From Panorpa germanica (taxonomy: Eukaryota; Arthropoda; Insecta; Mecoptera; Panorpidae): a stretch of 64,000 bases of DNA. Below, one piece after another: positions 44,236 through 56,126 of this stretch. The first letter of the stretch is position 1. Every line of letters starts with the position of its first letter. Made by a program: the position numbers and the translations under genes. The notes beneath the pieces were generated by a model that made no database searches, was not told the DNA's origin, and saw only the letters and a program-made list of their open reading frames with translations. The stretch is from positions 22,426,535-22,490,534 of the forward strand of contig OY783203.1 in NCBI GenBank assembly GCA_963678705.1, read 5' to 3'.

Positions 44236-44830
44236 AAATAATTCGTAATTTCATTTTAAATTTTAATTCCAATTTTAAATTAAAATATTTGACTCGAATA
44301 TAATTATGAACAGGTGGTCACTTTTCATTTTTCATATACTATAAATATTTTAAATTTATGCGTTATTTGACCAACTTTTTTTTTCAAAATTTAGGATTTC
44401 TTTTTCGATTTGAAAATTAGATACCTAAGTTAGCTTATATATAAGATATCAAGTTTCTATCACAGTTTTTACCCTTGGCAAAAACCGCCCCTGATCGCCC
44501 CCAAATAAAATGATTATATAATATACTCAATTATTAAATAATCCAAAACTTGATCTTTCTGCAAATTTTCCTATCGGGCCTCCTAATTTTTTCGGCACCT
44601 ATTTTCTCAATTTCTATATTGAATACCGTAATACACATGTAAAATTTTAGCTTTTTATCTTTTACGGATTAAGTTCCTTCCTTCCTTTTCTCCAAATACA
44701 CGGGTTACCAGACAATTCGGGGAACAATCCGAGGACACCAAGTTTTTTTTCTCTATAAAATAGGAAATTTTCGGGCAACCATACAAAATTTAGTACCAAC
44801 CATAAAAATATAAACATACACTTGGAACAT
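44236..44830 (-). repeat. Helitron-like repeat, decayed copy
   Basis: Same family and orientation as 40598-41345 (GCCCCCAAATAAAATG, CGGGCCTCCTAATTTTTTCG, ACACGGGTTACCAG). Its hairpin end is not recognisable. Confidence 0.65.
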
Positions 44831-45038
44831 TATGATATATGATTTCAATGTTATTTTTAATATTATGTTTAATTTGTACTCCTGTATTAAGCAAAATAAT
44901 ATGACATCCTATTCTAAAATATCAAATTTCACATAACTAATATATTTTAATAAGATCCAAAATAACTTCAATGCTCTATTATATTATAATTTATACACAA
45001 ATAAATTAAATACAAATTTAAATTTTCTTTTTATAGTT

Positions 45039-45044
45039 TTTATT
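45039..45044 (-). terminator. Poly(A) signal of the L7-family gene
   Basis: AATAAA on the minus strand, 50 bases past the stop codon. Confidence 0.6.
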
Positions 45045-45093
45045 TAATCATAATGTACATTTGAAAATCACTTACTAAACGTAGGTGCATTGT

Positions 45094-46590
45094 TTAAACC
45101 ATTTTCCTGATGAGCTCATTAATTTGAACCGCTCTGTTTCCGTAATCACCACGTCTGCTGAATGCAACCATCTTCTTATTAAATCCCCCAGTTGGAGCGG
45201 CCAGCTGCAAAAAAAAAACATTTTAAATGTTATTGATCACCAACATATATTCACATATCCATTTATCGTATATTTTACTTTAAAAGGCCAAAAGAAAGCA
45301 GTAACTTCTTGAAACTTTTCTCCCACAGTGTAGATTTCATGAATCAGATCTTCTGTGCATATCATGCCATGACTTCCTAGTGCATTTTCTATTACAGTAT
45401 TTGAAGTAATCGGTTGACGTTTTCCATCTAGCTTAGCAAATCCACGTTTAAAGATTAAGTCTCGTACAGATTTTAAATTTGGATAACCCCATGTAATATA
45501 GGGTTCGCATATTTTCAGCATTGCCACTACAGCTGGATTTAATTTAACAAATGTCCCATTAAAAACTTGCTTCAACCTTAATAAATTTAACACTTTACGG
45601 ATCTGTGGGGAAACTTCTTCTTTTGTTCTAAAAATAAATGATATTAATAAAAATGTTTACTATAGTCGAAATTGCGAGAGTTCGGCGTTGACTCATGGCT
45701 GAAAGAGGTTATAAGAGCAGCACAAATGGTGATACGATGGTGAATTTTATCTTATTAGTTACAATATACATTATAAAAAAATGTGCGAGAAAGTGCTTTT
45801 TCATTGCATCGCAGATTTATACGGCACAACCTGTTTTAACCATGAGTCGCCGGCGAATTCTCGTAATTTAAACTATATGTATTTAAGAAATATACTGAGA
45901 AGTTAAAAAGTAATATAAATCAAGGTAAGTAATACATTAAAGAAAAAGCGAACAACTAACCCTCGAATGCGTATTACAAAAACCAATTTCTGATCTTTAG
46001 ACACAGAAAGATTCTTCAAATTTTTAGTGTCCCTAGATATTCGAATTTCATCTCGTCTATGTATCAAGTTCTCTTTTATGAATGATTCTGCCCGTCTAAA
46101 TGTATCTTTTTTCTTCTGTTGGAATTTAATTCTATGCTTTAGTCTGGCTTTTAAACGATCTGCTTGGAATGTATCACGACGCTTTCGGTGCTTTAATACA
46201 GACTCCCGTACTGCTGGTAGTTTACTTCCAAACTTGGTTTTAGGCTCTCTGTTAAAATAATAAATTGAACTTACTATACAAAACTGTTATTACCCAGTCC
46301 AGTTATTACCCATATTGCTTAAAACAAATAGATAATCTACAATCAGAGAGTATATTACTATAAATGAACAGATGTAATAATCCATAAATACGTTCAAAAT
46401 ACTCAGAAGTGTATTAATCCATAAATACGCACAAAATACTACATAATAATAATAATACTATAAAAAAGTGTTTCTTTTTTAATTAAACACGTGAAAAATT
46501 AAAAATAAATACATCGGTAGAAAAGTTGTTTAAATTATTAAATAAGAAATTAATACTTAAAAGTTAAATAAAAACTTACAATTCCGACAT
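45094..46590 (-). CDS. 60S ribosomal protein L7 family (uL30), RPL7-like
   Basis: Four coding exons on the minus strand: 46590-46580 (MSEL start, 11 nt), 46248-45961, 45627-45279, 45204-45094; all introns are GT-AG and the total is 759 nt, 252 residues, the usual L7 length. The N-terminal part is a long basic helix (KHRKRRDTFQADRLKARLKH); the uL30 core has VFVIRIRG, IRKVLNLLRLKQVFNGTFVK, EPYITWGYPNLKSVRDLIFK, EDLIHEIYTVG and FFWPFK, and the C-terminus ends IRKMV. L7 binds rRNA in the large ribosomal subunit; L7-like paralogues act in 60S assembly. Departures from the very conserved insect L7 (for example RRGDYGNRAVQINE for the usual GGDFGNRED-type end) make me favour the L7-like paralogue, but I cannot exclude the ribosomal protein itself. 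Confidence 0.9.
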
Positions 46591-48342
46591 GTTTATTATA
46601 AAAACTTTAATTCCAACACTAGCTTTTTGAGGTTAAGTGAAAAACGAGGACAATATCCAAGAAAACAGAAAAATGTAAACGACTGATGACGGCGAACGCA
46701 GGCGTCAAAGATATGGTGTAGGATCTAATATAGGGACAACTGGTACTTTGATAACTTCAATCCGAACAAAGTATTTTATAAGAAAGTTTATTGGCTTGAC
46801 TGTACATATTTTAGGCATACGCCATTTAATCCAGGTACCAATTCAGGAAGAATTATTTAAGTGCTCTAGAATAATAAAAAAATTAAAATATCTTATTTAA
46901 AAGGAAAGAAAAATCAACAGACATAGAAAATCAAAGAAACAAATATTTATATTTGCCTTTCATGTTGATTTTAGTTATAATTATTTCGAATAAGTACTTT
47001 AGGGTCACCATTAGTAGAATTGGATCTATTATATTAAGTATAGACGTAATTAATTACATTTTTTTACAGATAAAATTAGGAAATGTTGTAATGTACAAAT
47101 AATAAAAGGTTTTTGAGTCTTTGCTTTAGATTACTTTGAGTATTTTAACAAAACAACTGTGCTTTTAAAGAACGCCTTTAATGAAACTTCTAAATACGCC
47201 TCTTACTAATATACAAATTTATCTTAGTCCTCTGACGTCATATTTCCGAGCATCTCCGACAATCTCCGAGTTTTATGCATATGGCTGCCGTATTGTTATA
47301 TTTCTAAGTGTTTCTAAGTGATTAATGTTTTACTTTCAATTAAATAATAAATAGTTAAAAGTGCAAATTTAATTGAAGTTTTTCGTATATTATACAAATA
47401 GCGATAAGAAAAATAATAGTTGGCAGGTAAAATATTAATAGTTGTTATTATCTTAAAGCAAATACACTAACTCTAACAGTGGCGTCATTGTTAATTATAT
47501 ATAACATATTATTATTTTATTAGACTTTATGATACTTTTCAGGACTGCATATTGGGGCCAAAGCACTATATATTGGGAGCTGCCAAAGAAATGTAAGAGG
47601 CAATTGGGCAGCAGATGAATTAACTAGCTAGCTAAACAACTACATCATCAAAAATCAAGAAGGACTTTGGTTTATATACAATTACATTAATTAAAAAATT
47701 TAATATTTTTGTTTTTTTAGGAAGAATTTTTATGTATATACAAATACATTAATTACAATAAACATTGTTAACTAAAAATTGCGGTTTTTTTTTTTATTTA
47801 TAAAATTTTTGATATTTATACCAATTCAAACATCTACTCATTCCCGCTTTTTTTGTGTCTTGCAAGAACTTCACTCCGAACAAAGTCAGAGATCTTGGCC
47901 AATACCATGAATACATCAAAGTACCAAAGCTTAACATGGGAGTGAGCTATCTATAGTATATATCATCTTTGATATATATAATACGCAGGCGTAAGAAAAA
48001 ATTAAATCACGAAAGAACCAGAGATAATAAAGACCTTTGGAGAGAACGGGTTGATATTTTTATTTATCTTTATAAGCTAATGTCGCAGTGCGATATATTA
48101 TGTATACTATCTCTGCGCATTACTTTATTTAGTGACATTATCTTTGGTTAGTGACAACGATGGCAGCACTATTATCTCTGGGCAACACCAACACTTGAAT
48201 TGTGTTATTGTCAGTTATTGTGAATTGTTGTCAATATATAATAATAATATAATACTATTATTATATTTGCAGTAATTTTATAACGTTAATTACTAGACAA
48301 TTAAGTTATTAAATACTTGTTTTTAAGAATACGATTTGCGTA
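46591..48342. other. Intergenic region between divergent genes
   Basis: 1.75 kb separating the start codons of the L7-family and HMGXB4-type genes; both promoters should be here. It contains a CRE-like site at 47233-47240 and no other gene that I can support. Confidence 0.6.
47233..47240. promoter_or_regulatory. CRE-like palindrome TGACGTCA
   Basis: Perfect consensus in the region between the divergent genes. Function is inferred from the motif only. Confidence 0.3.
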
Positions 48343-49739
48343 ATGTTTGCTCCAGAAAGGGCACCAAAACGTAAAAGAATTGATGAAGAATTTGTAGTAA
48401 AAAAGGGAAAACTGGAAGGTACATAACCTATGAACAATAATTGAGAAAGCTATAATAATTCCTTTGTAATTAAAATATATGTATATTTTTGATAATTTGG
48501 TATTTTAAATTTTGTGTTGTAGATCTGGAAGTCACAGGAGTATCGCGAAGTGGTAGAGTCCGAAAGAAATCGTCTAAATTGACAGATTTCGAATCTCCTG
48601 ATGATTTGGATAGCCGATATAAACGTGGGATAAAAACCACACCTTATGGCAGGCCTCATGATTATGCAGTAACCTCAGAAGATAGTGAAGTTCATTTTAA
48701 AGCTGATACTATTTTAAATACAGATTATGACCTCCCACATTCTGGGGCGGAATCTGAAGGTAATTATGAGTTACACGTTGAAGAAGGAAGTATAGTATCT
48801 TCGGGATCTGAAGTCCATTCTGATGTGGATGGTGTTGATGAAAATCAAGAAGCTGGGCCTTCCCAAAGCTTATATTTGTTTGAAAAATCAAAAAAGAAAG
48901 TTGTTGTTTTGAAAGATGGCCGATTGGTACTAAAAGCTAAGACTCAACGAAAAGATAAAGGTAAATCCAGATTTACGGCATATATGCTTTGGGCCAAGGG
49001 GATTAGAAATGAATTAACACGTTCGAACCCAGGCCTTGACTTTTCTGCTATATCTAAAAAACTCGGTGAATTATGGGCTACAGTTCCAAATAATGAAAAG
49101 TACAATTGGCGTCGACGAGCTAAGCGATTAGCACAACGAATTGCAAAAGGAGAAGAAGGAGCGGCATTTAAAACAGCAGTATCCTCGCAATTCATTAATA
49201 AAGCAAAAATAAAGGTAGTACTCAAAGGTCCAGTGATACTTTTTTGTAATTATTTTTTATTCAATCTTTTCTTTTTAGAATGCGTATAAACTTAAAGCTT
49301 TACAAGTTGATGAACCTTCAAATGTTGCGTCCAATGAGATGTTGAGTCCACGATATAATTCTGGAATGTATAAGGTTACTGGAACTCAGCCTTTGGATAT
49401 TGCTGCACATCTTAAAGTTTTAGGAGAAAGTTTATCAATTATTGGCGAAAGATTAAAAGATCACGAGGTAAAATTTAGTGTAATTTTCGACAAATAATCT
49501 ATTTCTTTGTATTACACATAATAATAAATACCAATACTCACATGTTTAATATGAAATGTTGAACATTTCAGGGCCAAATAGCTGTCTCTGGCAGTTTGTC
49601 TGTGCTTCTAGATAGCTTACTGTGCTCAATAGGTCCTTTAATGTGTCTGACACAACAGTTACCGATTATTAATAATTATAATCCCGACGGTCTGCAGGAG
49701 TTATTGGATAATATTGCATACGTTATGCCTGGCTTATAG
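48343..49739 (+). CDS. HMG-box protein, HMGXB4-type
   Basis: Four coding exons: 48343-48418, 48523-49214, 49279-49467, 49572-49739; GT-AG junctions, compatible phases, 1125 nt, 374 residues. The N-terminus is basic (APKRKR), followed by [20 protein letters not shown], an acidic Ser/Glu stretch (about 60-130), and a single HMG box at about 170-238 ([37 protein letters not shown]). The C-terminus has [20 protein letters not shown] and [13 protein letters not shown], a block diagnostic of HMGXB4. HMGXB4 is a nuclear protein linked to Wnt signalling and chromatin (NURF in vertebrates). The insect protein is shorter than the human one (about 600 residues). A possible poly(A) signal ATTAAA is at 49954. 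Confidence 0.93.
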
Positions 49740-50472
49740 CATAAGTATCAACTTATTTATAATTACATTTAAACACGTTACAGTTATCTGTTGAAACATG
49801 ATATTTTTAAAGTTTTAATTTTTGTAATATGAATGTTATAATTGCAATAATTTATATGAATAGGCCAAGCTCAATTACCACAAGTGCTGTAGAAATATTT
49901 GTTTACTACGTTTATGTGTAGTGTTCTACATTCTGCAAGTTTTATATTTATGTATTAAAAATTCATGTTAATATTTGAAAATTTACAGTTTCCGGGAACA
50001 GCATGCATTGAACAACTCATGTTAATATTTGAATATTTATGTACAGCACACTTATTCAAATGACTTCAAATGAATGAATTTCAAATTAGGTATGATGTTA
50101 TGTCATCTAGCAATCTAAATTATAATGAAAAATAATTGAAACGTACAATTATGTATGGTGCATTATTACATTTGTGAAATATCGTTCTTTATTAAATTTG
50201 TAAAATATTTCAAATACAATTTGATTGACTAATCAAGAAGCTGGTTATTTTTTAGAAATCATTTAAATAAATTCCACTTCAATAATTACGTAATTACTTT
50301 CATTAAGAATCGCATGTTTTATGAATCGTATTTTAAAATTAATTTTATATTATTAATAATTGTATCTTACTGTAAGAACTGGAACTAAATGTAACCTGTG
50401 TAACAAATAACACATTAATTCAGTTGGCATCAATAGTGTCAGTTGCTGAACTATTCAGATCTTCAACCAGGG
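49740..50472. other. Downstream flank of HMGXB4-type gene
   Basis: 3' UTR and intergenic DNA; no further gene. Confidence 0.5.
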
Positions 50473-50700
50473 AGGGAGTGCACTGAGCTAAAGTTCAGTG
50501 CAGTTCAGTGATACCACATATTAAAACATAATATTTATATATATACATAAATATATATTAATATTGTAGTTTTATTTTGTGTTATGCTTTGTATCACTGT
50601 GTATACAGTTATTTGCATTTGTTTAGTACTATACAAAAATATTATGTTTTAATATGTGGTATCACTGAACTGCATTGAACTTTAGCTCAGTGCACTCCCT
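50473..50700. mobile_element. Palindromic MITE
   Basis: 228 bp with inverted arms of about 65 bp, starting AGGGAGTGCACTGAGC and ending with its complement; I see one mismatch between the arms. The loop region is AT-rich. No clear target duplication. Confidence 0.8.
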
Positions 50701-50723
50701 TCACCCTTCATTCCCTTCAAATG

Positions 50724-50844
50724 TTGAGTCGCCGAGCATCTTAGTTCACTATTCCAAAAATGGCGACTTATGGCGCCTAAAGCGACATTGAGTCGCCGAG
50801 CATCTTAGTTCCCTATTCCAAAAATGGCGCCTAAAGCGACATTG
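50724..50844. repeat. Imperfect tandem duplication
   Basis: Two units starting TTGAGTCGCCGAGCATC at 50724 and 50788, period 64, the second lacking a short internal piece (ACTTATGG). GC-richer than its surroundings. Confidence 0.9.
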
Positions 50845-50933
50845 GTGAATGGGCTTGTGTCCTATGTCTTAATTTCTATAAAAGTGTACTATATATTGAT
50901 AAAGTGGGTTACTAGTACCTCAAATGTTCAATT

Positions 50934-51582
50934 ATTTTTTAATAACTCCTTATATGTTAGGAGATATTAACAATTAAAAAAGTCATTTTGTCTCTTTAAT
51001 TATTAAAGGGATTCAACGTTGTACAAACTCCAAATGCATGTGACATCACAATCCTTGTGTAAGGTTACCAACCTTACAGCTCATAAATCTCTGCTATATG
51101 TATTTATATATCAAAATATCAAATATTATTTACAGCTATTTCAAGGAATAATAAAGTTTCAATATTATGTCTGCCTTAGCAGGGTTAAATAAAATAAAAA
51201 CTTATTATTCTTTGACTTGACTTGAATATTTCGACTATCAACAGCTACAAATCATACTCAACAAATAACTGACGTTAAAATGCATTTCACATCATAAAAT
51301 ATTTTTTAATAACTCCTTATATGTTAGGAGATATTAACAATTAAAAATGTCATTTTGCCTCTTTAATTCTTAAAGGGATTCAAAATATCAAATATTATTT
51401 ACAGTTATTTCAAGGAACAATAAAATTTCAATATTACGTCTGCCTTAGCAGGGTTAAATAAAGTAAAAACTTATTATTCTTTGACTTGACTTGATTATTT
51501 GACTACCAATAGCTACAAAACATTACCACAACACTGACCTACTCAACAAATAACTGACGTTAAAATGCATTTCATGTCATAC
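50934..51582. repeat. Tandem repeat, period about 367 bp
   Basis: 50934-51300 and 51301-51582 both begin ATTTTTTAATAACTCCTTAT and share CTGCCTTAGCAGGGTTAAAT and CAAATAACTGACGTTAAAAT, with scattered differences. Non-coding. Confidence 0.85.
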
Positions 51583-51765
51583 AAATATGGGCGACCATTT
51601 CTAGCGCTAAAACTACAATTCAAATTTTTAATTGCTATATCTCCGTCAATATTTAGATATTTAATAAAATAGACACGCCAATACACATTTATTAACATCA
51701 ATTTCAATCAACAATTGAAAAATCGACCACTAAAAAATGAGGACACTAAGCATTGTACACTAAGC

Positions 51766-52700
51766 CAGCGGTTCTTAAACTTTTTACTTCGAGCCCCCCT
51801 GTATAATCCAGCTGTAAGCCGGGCCCCCCTACATGTAACCGTACTATATATTATAAGGAAGTCGCATTTGACATTTTACAGTCAATTTTTATTTAGTTAA
51901 GTTTTGCACATTCTATGCATACTCTAATGGGGCAATAGGTTTAATCGTAATCAAACAGAAATTCTATACAAAGAATTACAATTTATTTAATTATTTTAGC
52001 TACTATAGTACATAATTGTTATTTGTAACTAACTCAAAGCAATAATAATAAAAAGAGCGTTTTTACAAGAATAAGTGGTGGCGAATGGAGTGAGTTCACT
52101 CAAAATTGGGTGTTTCCTTTGTACACCAATCCAGAAGGATGTGAGAGAAGATTCTTTAAACTTCATTTCAAGCTTAGTGACACCTTGGAGGTCAATGAGA
52201 TTTTCTTTTTCCTTCATGTTGAGGGAGCACTCATCGAATGATGGTTTGAACGGGTTTTGAATCCATGCCAAACCATACAAGTTCCCATTAAAATATTTTT
52301 CAAAACGAGATCTGAGGATTTCTAAGTGTTTAAGAAAGCATTTCTTTACATTGGTTGGAATAGTTTCTTTAATCATAATTTTAAGAATAGGAAATAGCTC
52401 CAAATTGTTACTTTACAGACCGCCTTCGTACAAACTTAGTTTCCTTACAAAGCTTTTCACCTTTTCAGTCCATTGCAGAGGTTTGCATCTTTTTTCTGTA
52501 TTTTCTGATAAACTAAAAAAAAAATGTTAGGCACTCTTACGTCGTTGACTTAAAATTATACACTTGTTGTAATTTTAAAAATTAAAAGTTTGCTTTATTA
52601 TTTTGTAAATTTAATTAATTTTTCAACCAAGCATTGGGCCCCCCTTGAGCCTTCATTGCGCCCCCCTTGGGGGTCGCGCCCCACACTTTGAGAACCGCTG
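51766..52700 (-). mobile_element. hAT element (ZBED5/FAM200-like), non-autonomous
   Basis: Same family as 11963-13079. Ends CAGCGGTTCTTAAACTTT and reversed CAGCGGTTCTCAAAGTGT; perfect 8-bp duplication CACTAAGC (51758-51765, 52701-52708). It is 935 bp, shorter than its sister because of deletions inside the transposase remnant. Confidence 0.95.
52029..52403 (-). pseudogene. hAT transposase C-terminal fragment (ZBED5/FAM200-like)
   Basis: Carries HLEILRSRFEKYFNGN, LAWIQNPFKPSFDE and FWIGVQRKHPILSELTPFAT, matching 12254-12634. A deletion removes part of the dimerisation region, and the end (CKNALFIII) is altered. Confidence 0.88.
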
Positions 52701-52949
52701 CACTAAGCGATGGCAAACAGGGCAGGAACGGTGGAAGACTGCGGGGCATGTGCTGTAGTGCTGGAAGTGGGCGCTCTGTAGCAGAGGTGCAGAGGAATTA
52801 CTTTGAAAGTGTGGAAACGATAGAGAACTATGGAGCTAATAGTGCTGATTGGTGGCCATCAAGCGAGAGGCACTAAACATTGTTCAATACAAGGCCTAAT
52901 TAAAATATATGCTTGGTTTAGAGCGAATGTATTTTAAAAAAACCGTAAT

Positions 52950-53800
52950 TTTGGAAAAACTAGAAATAAAGTGGGCCCAATTTCACCTTTCTATCTTTTA
53001 CGAATAAAAAGTAATACAGCAAAAAAGAGTCCAACTTTTTTCAGTTTTTCCAAAATTACAGGTTTCCAGGAAACTCAGGAAAAAATCCAAGGAAGCCAAA
53101 AGTCTTAGAATTTTTTTCTCTACGAAGTAGGAAATTTTCAAAAACATTGACGGAGCCGTTTTCGAGCTACCATTCAAAATTCAGTACCAAACATATAAGA
53201 ATACTAGAGTTTACCCCCGTCGCAAAGCGATGTCTTTTTAGCGTGTATGATTTGAATTCAATAAAATAATTCGTAATTACATTTCATATTTACCTCATTT
53301 TTAAATTGAAATAATAAACTCGTTCACTAATAAATTGACTAAAAAAATATATTTTTTTTATCAAAATAAAAAATATTTTCAATTTATGCGTTATTTGACC
53401 AACTTTTTTTCAAAATTTGGGATTTTTTTTTTGTTCGTAAATAAGATACCAAGGTTAGCCTATATACAAAATTTCAACTTTTTAGCACAATTTTTACTCT
53501 CGGCAAATACTGCCCTCGTGCCCCCAAATAAAGTTTTGAAATTTTGAATTTTCTTTTATTAATAATATACTTAATTATTCTAGAATCCAGAATATGAACT
53601 TCCTCCAAAGTTCCCTGCCGGGCCCCAGAATTTCTTCAACCACCCCTTTTTCAATTTTTGAATTTCTAATTTAAGAGAAATGTCAGCATTGAACACCGTA
53701 ATACACATACCAAATTTCAACTTTCTATCTTTTACGAATTAAAAGTTATAGAGCAAAAAAGGGCACACTTTTTTTCTAGTTTTTCCAAAATTACGGGTAT
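52950..53800 (-). repeat. Helitron-like repeat, two inverted copies in tandem
   Basis: 52950-53205 is the distal part of one copy; 53211 (ACTAGAGTTTACCCCCGTCG) is the inverted CTAGT/hairpin end of the next, whose body runs to about 53800, where R1-type sequence begins. ORFs in it are chance. Confidence 0.75.
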
Positions 53801-53829
53801 ATATGTATAATGTATATACATCCTGTATA

Positions 53830-55880
53830 TGTATATATATATATTTTTTTTGTGGTGAGGAGGAGAAATCTTCCACAAGACTTACTCCTGCAATCCCTTA
53901 GCAGGAAGTGTTGGATTCACTCTCTTGTGAGGGCGCCTACCAACTAAAACTCCCCCCTCTCTTCTTCTAGACCACAGTCTGGGACCGCATAGCATTACTT
54001 CAAACTGGGTCTTGCTCTTACTCTATTTTTTGTTCACTGCCGCTTCCTTTTTCTTTATTACTGATGTAGCAAAGTCGCGGATGGCATTCCAGTGTTCTTC
54101 GTTGGACAGCATTACGTCTACAGTATTGTCCACTGTGAGAGTCGCTTGAGTGATGCGCTGACCTTAGTTCTGACCTTAGTTCTTGGCGTTTCACCTCTCT
54201 GTCCATAGACATCTTTTTCCTCTCTTCCACCATTAGTGCCAGTGGTACTATTCCGGTAATCACTTGCACCGCTTCTGCCGAAATGGTTCGATAAGCGCTG
54301 CTAACGCGTATTGCCGTTCTGCGTTGTACACCTATCAGCATACTCCTATACTTTTTGTGCCTCATTACTTCTTCCCATACCGGTGCAGCATACAGCATTA
54401 CTGAGTGTACTACAGAGGCTAGCACCCGTCTCTTACTTGCCTTGGGACCCTTCAGATTTGGCATCAATCTGCTTAGCGTCATCAATTTCTCTTCGGATTT
54501 CCTAGCTGTTTGTATAACATGCTGCTTCATACTTGAGTTTCTTGCAATATAAAGCCCCAGGTACCTCAAGCATTCCTTAGATTTAATTGCCGTGCCGCCT
54601 ACCTCCAGAGTTATTTCTTTTAGCTTTCTTCCACCATAGAGTATAATCGCTTCAGTTTTTTCCGGCGCAAGTTTCAGCTGCTTCTTCTTCAATGTAGCCT
54701 CAATCCTAAGCAGCGCCACATTTGTGTGAGCTTCCAACACTTGCTCCGTTTTTGCCTCTACTATGAGAGCTGTATCGTCTGCGAATCCTATGATAGATGC
54801 GCCTTCCGGTAGCTTGATCTTAAGTACCTCGTCATATAGTATGTTCCAAAGTAAGGGCCCCAGTACCGATCCCTGTGGGACTCCGCAGGTTACCCTTATT
54901 TGTTCTCCCTCGACTGTTATCCAGCGATCCTCCAGGTAGCTTCCTATTATTCTAGTCAGGTATTCGCTGACTCCGAATTTTTTCAGCGCTTCCATGACGC
55001 CGTCCCATGGTGCTGAGTTGAAAGCGTTTTTAATGTCGAGCGTAACCAATACTGCGTGTTTTCTGTTCTGGTGGGCTTTTGCTTTAATGCTCTGTACCGA
55101 TTCCATAATGCTCCACATAGCGTCGATGGTCGACCTCTTCCTTCTGAACCCGTATTGCTTCTTTGATAGATTTGGTTCGACTTCTTCATCTAATCTGTTA
55201 GCTATGAGCCGCTCCAGGACTTTCCCCATAACATCCAAGAGGCATATTGGCCTATACTTTTCTTCAAGATCTCCTGGTTTTTTTGGCTTCTGCACCAATA
55301 CCACTTTTGCTGTCTTCCATATTGCTGGAAATATACCACTTTCCAGTTGTTTGTTCATAATTTCGAGAAATTCTTTTGGGAATTCCCTAATTGCTGCTTT
55401 GATAATCTCTGGTGGTATTTGATCCGGTCCTGGTGCTTTCCCATTTCTTGTTCGCTTCAACGCTTCCAGCAATTCTTCCTTCGTAAAATAGGGTATGCAC
55501 GTATCGTCGATGTCTTTGCGTAGCCATTTGTTTTCCGAGCGTGTTGGGAATAATTCCCTAATTGTCTCTCTTAGCTTTAGTGTACTTAGTTTAACACGGG
55601 GCATCATATTAAACTTTTTGCATACTATTTTATAACCCATTCCCCATACGTCTTCGTCCACTTCTTGACAGGTTTTCTTCCATGCTTCTTGTTTTGCTCT
55701 AATGACTGCGTTTCTCAGCGCTTTCCGATTATCCTTGTAGTCATTTCTCAAGCTTTCCTTGTTTTCTTCAGTGACATTGCTGCTTTTGTTTCCGCGGGTG
55801 AGATTTCTCCTTGCTTTCAGACACTTTTTCCTTAATTGGGCAATGTTGTCGTTCCACCAATACACTGGATTTCGTTATAT
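53830..55880 (-). mobile_element. R1-type non-LTR retrotransposon, 5'-truncated
   Basis: RT-coding sequence on the minus strand plus a 3' UTR (about 53850-54020), flanked by AT microsatellites on both sides. The endonuclease and ORF1 are absent. Flanking Helitron-like sequence has opposite orientations on the two sides, so this is not a simple insertion into one repeat copy. Confidence 0.85.
54018..55865 (-). pseudogene. R1-type reverse transcriptase, long open frame
   Basis: A 615-residue frame. Motifs in order: ELLEALKRTRNGKAPGPDQI, KYRPICLLDVMGKVLERLI, KKQYGFRRKRSTIDAM, VTLDIKNAFNSAPWDG, GVPQGSVLGPLLWNILYD, GFADDTALIVEAKTE (catalytic FADD at about residue 360), YLGLYIARN and the thumb region up to AEAVQVITGIVPL. 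The RT catalytic core looks complete. After RQELRSELRS (about 54160) the frame shifts: the true C-terminus (DVMLSNEEHWNAIRDFATSV) is in another frame, and the CCHC region of R1 proteins is deleted. With no endonuclease and no intact C-terminus it is inactive. The start shown is merely the first Met after truncation. Confidence 0.9.
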
Positions 55881-55904
55881 ATATATGTATATATATATAT
55901 ATAT

Positions 55905-56102
55905 ATATAAAATATTCTAAGACTTTTGGTGTCCTCGAATTTTTCTCTGAATTCTCTGGAAACCCGAAAATTTAGAAAACAGGAAAAAAAATAATCATTT
56001 TTTCCTATACTTCTTTTAATTCGTAAAAGATAAAAAGGTTGAAATTTTGCATTCAATTCACACATAAAGGACAGTCCTCGCTTGCGACGCTGGTTAACTC
56101 TA
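55905..56102 (+). repeat. Helitron-like repeat, 3' part
   Basis: ATTCTAAGACTTTTGGTGTC through the hairpin CGCTTGCGACG to CTCTAGT at about 56103. The 8-bp array begins just after. Confidence 0.75.
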
Positions 56103-56126
56103 GTGTTATTATATTCTTATAGTCTT

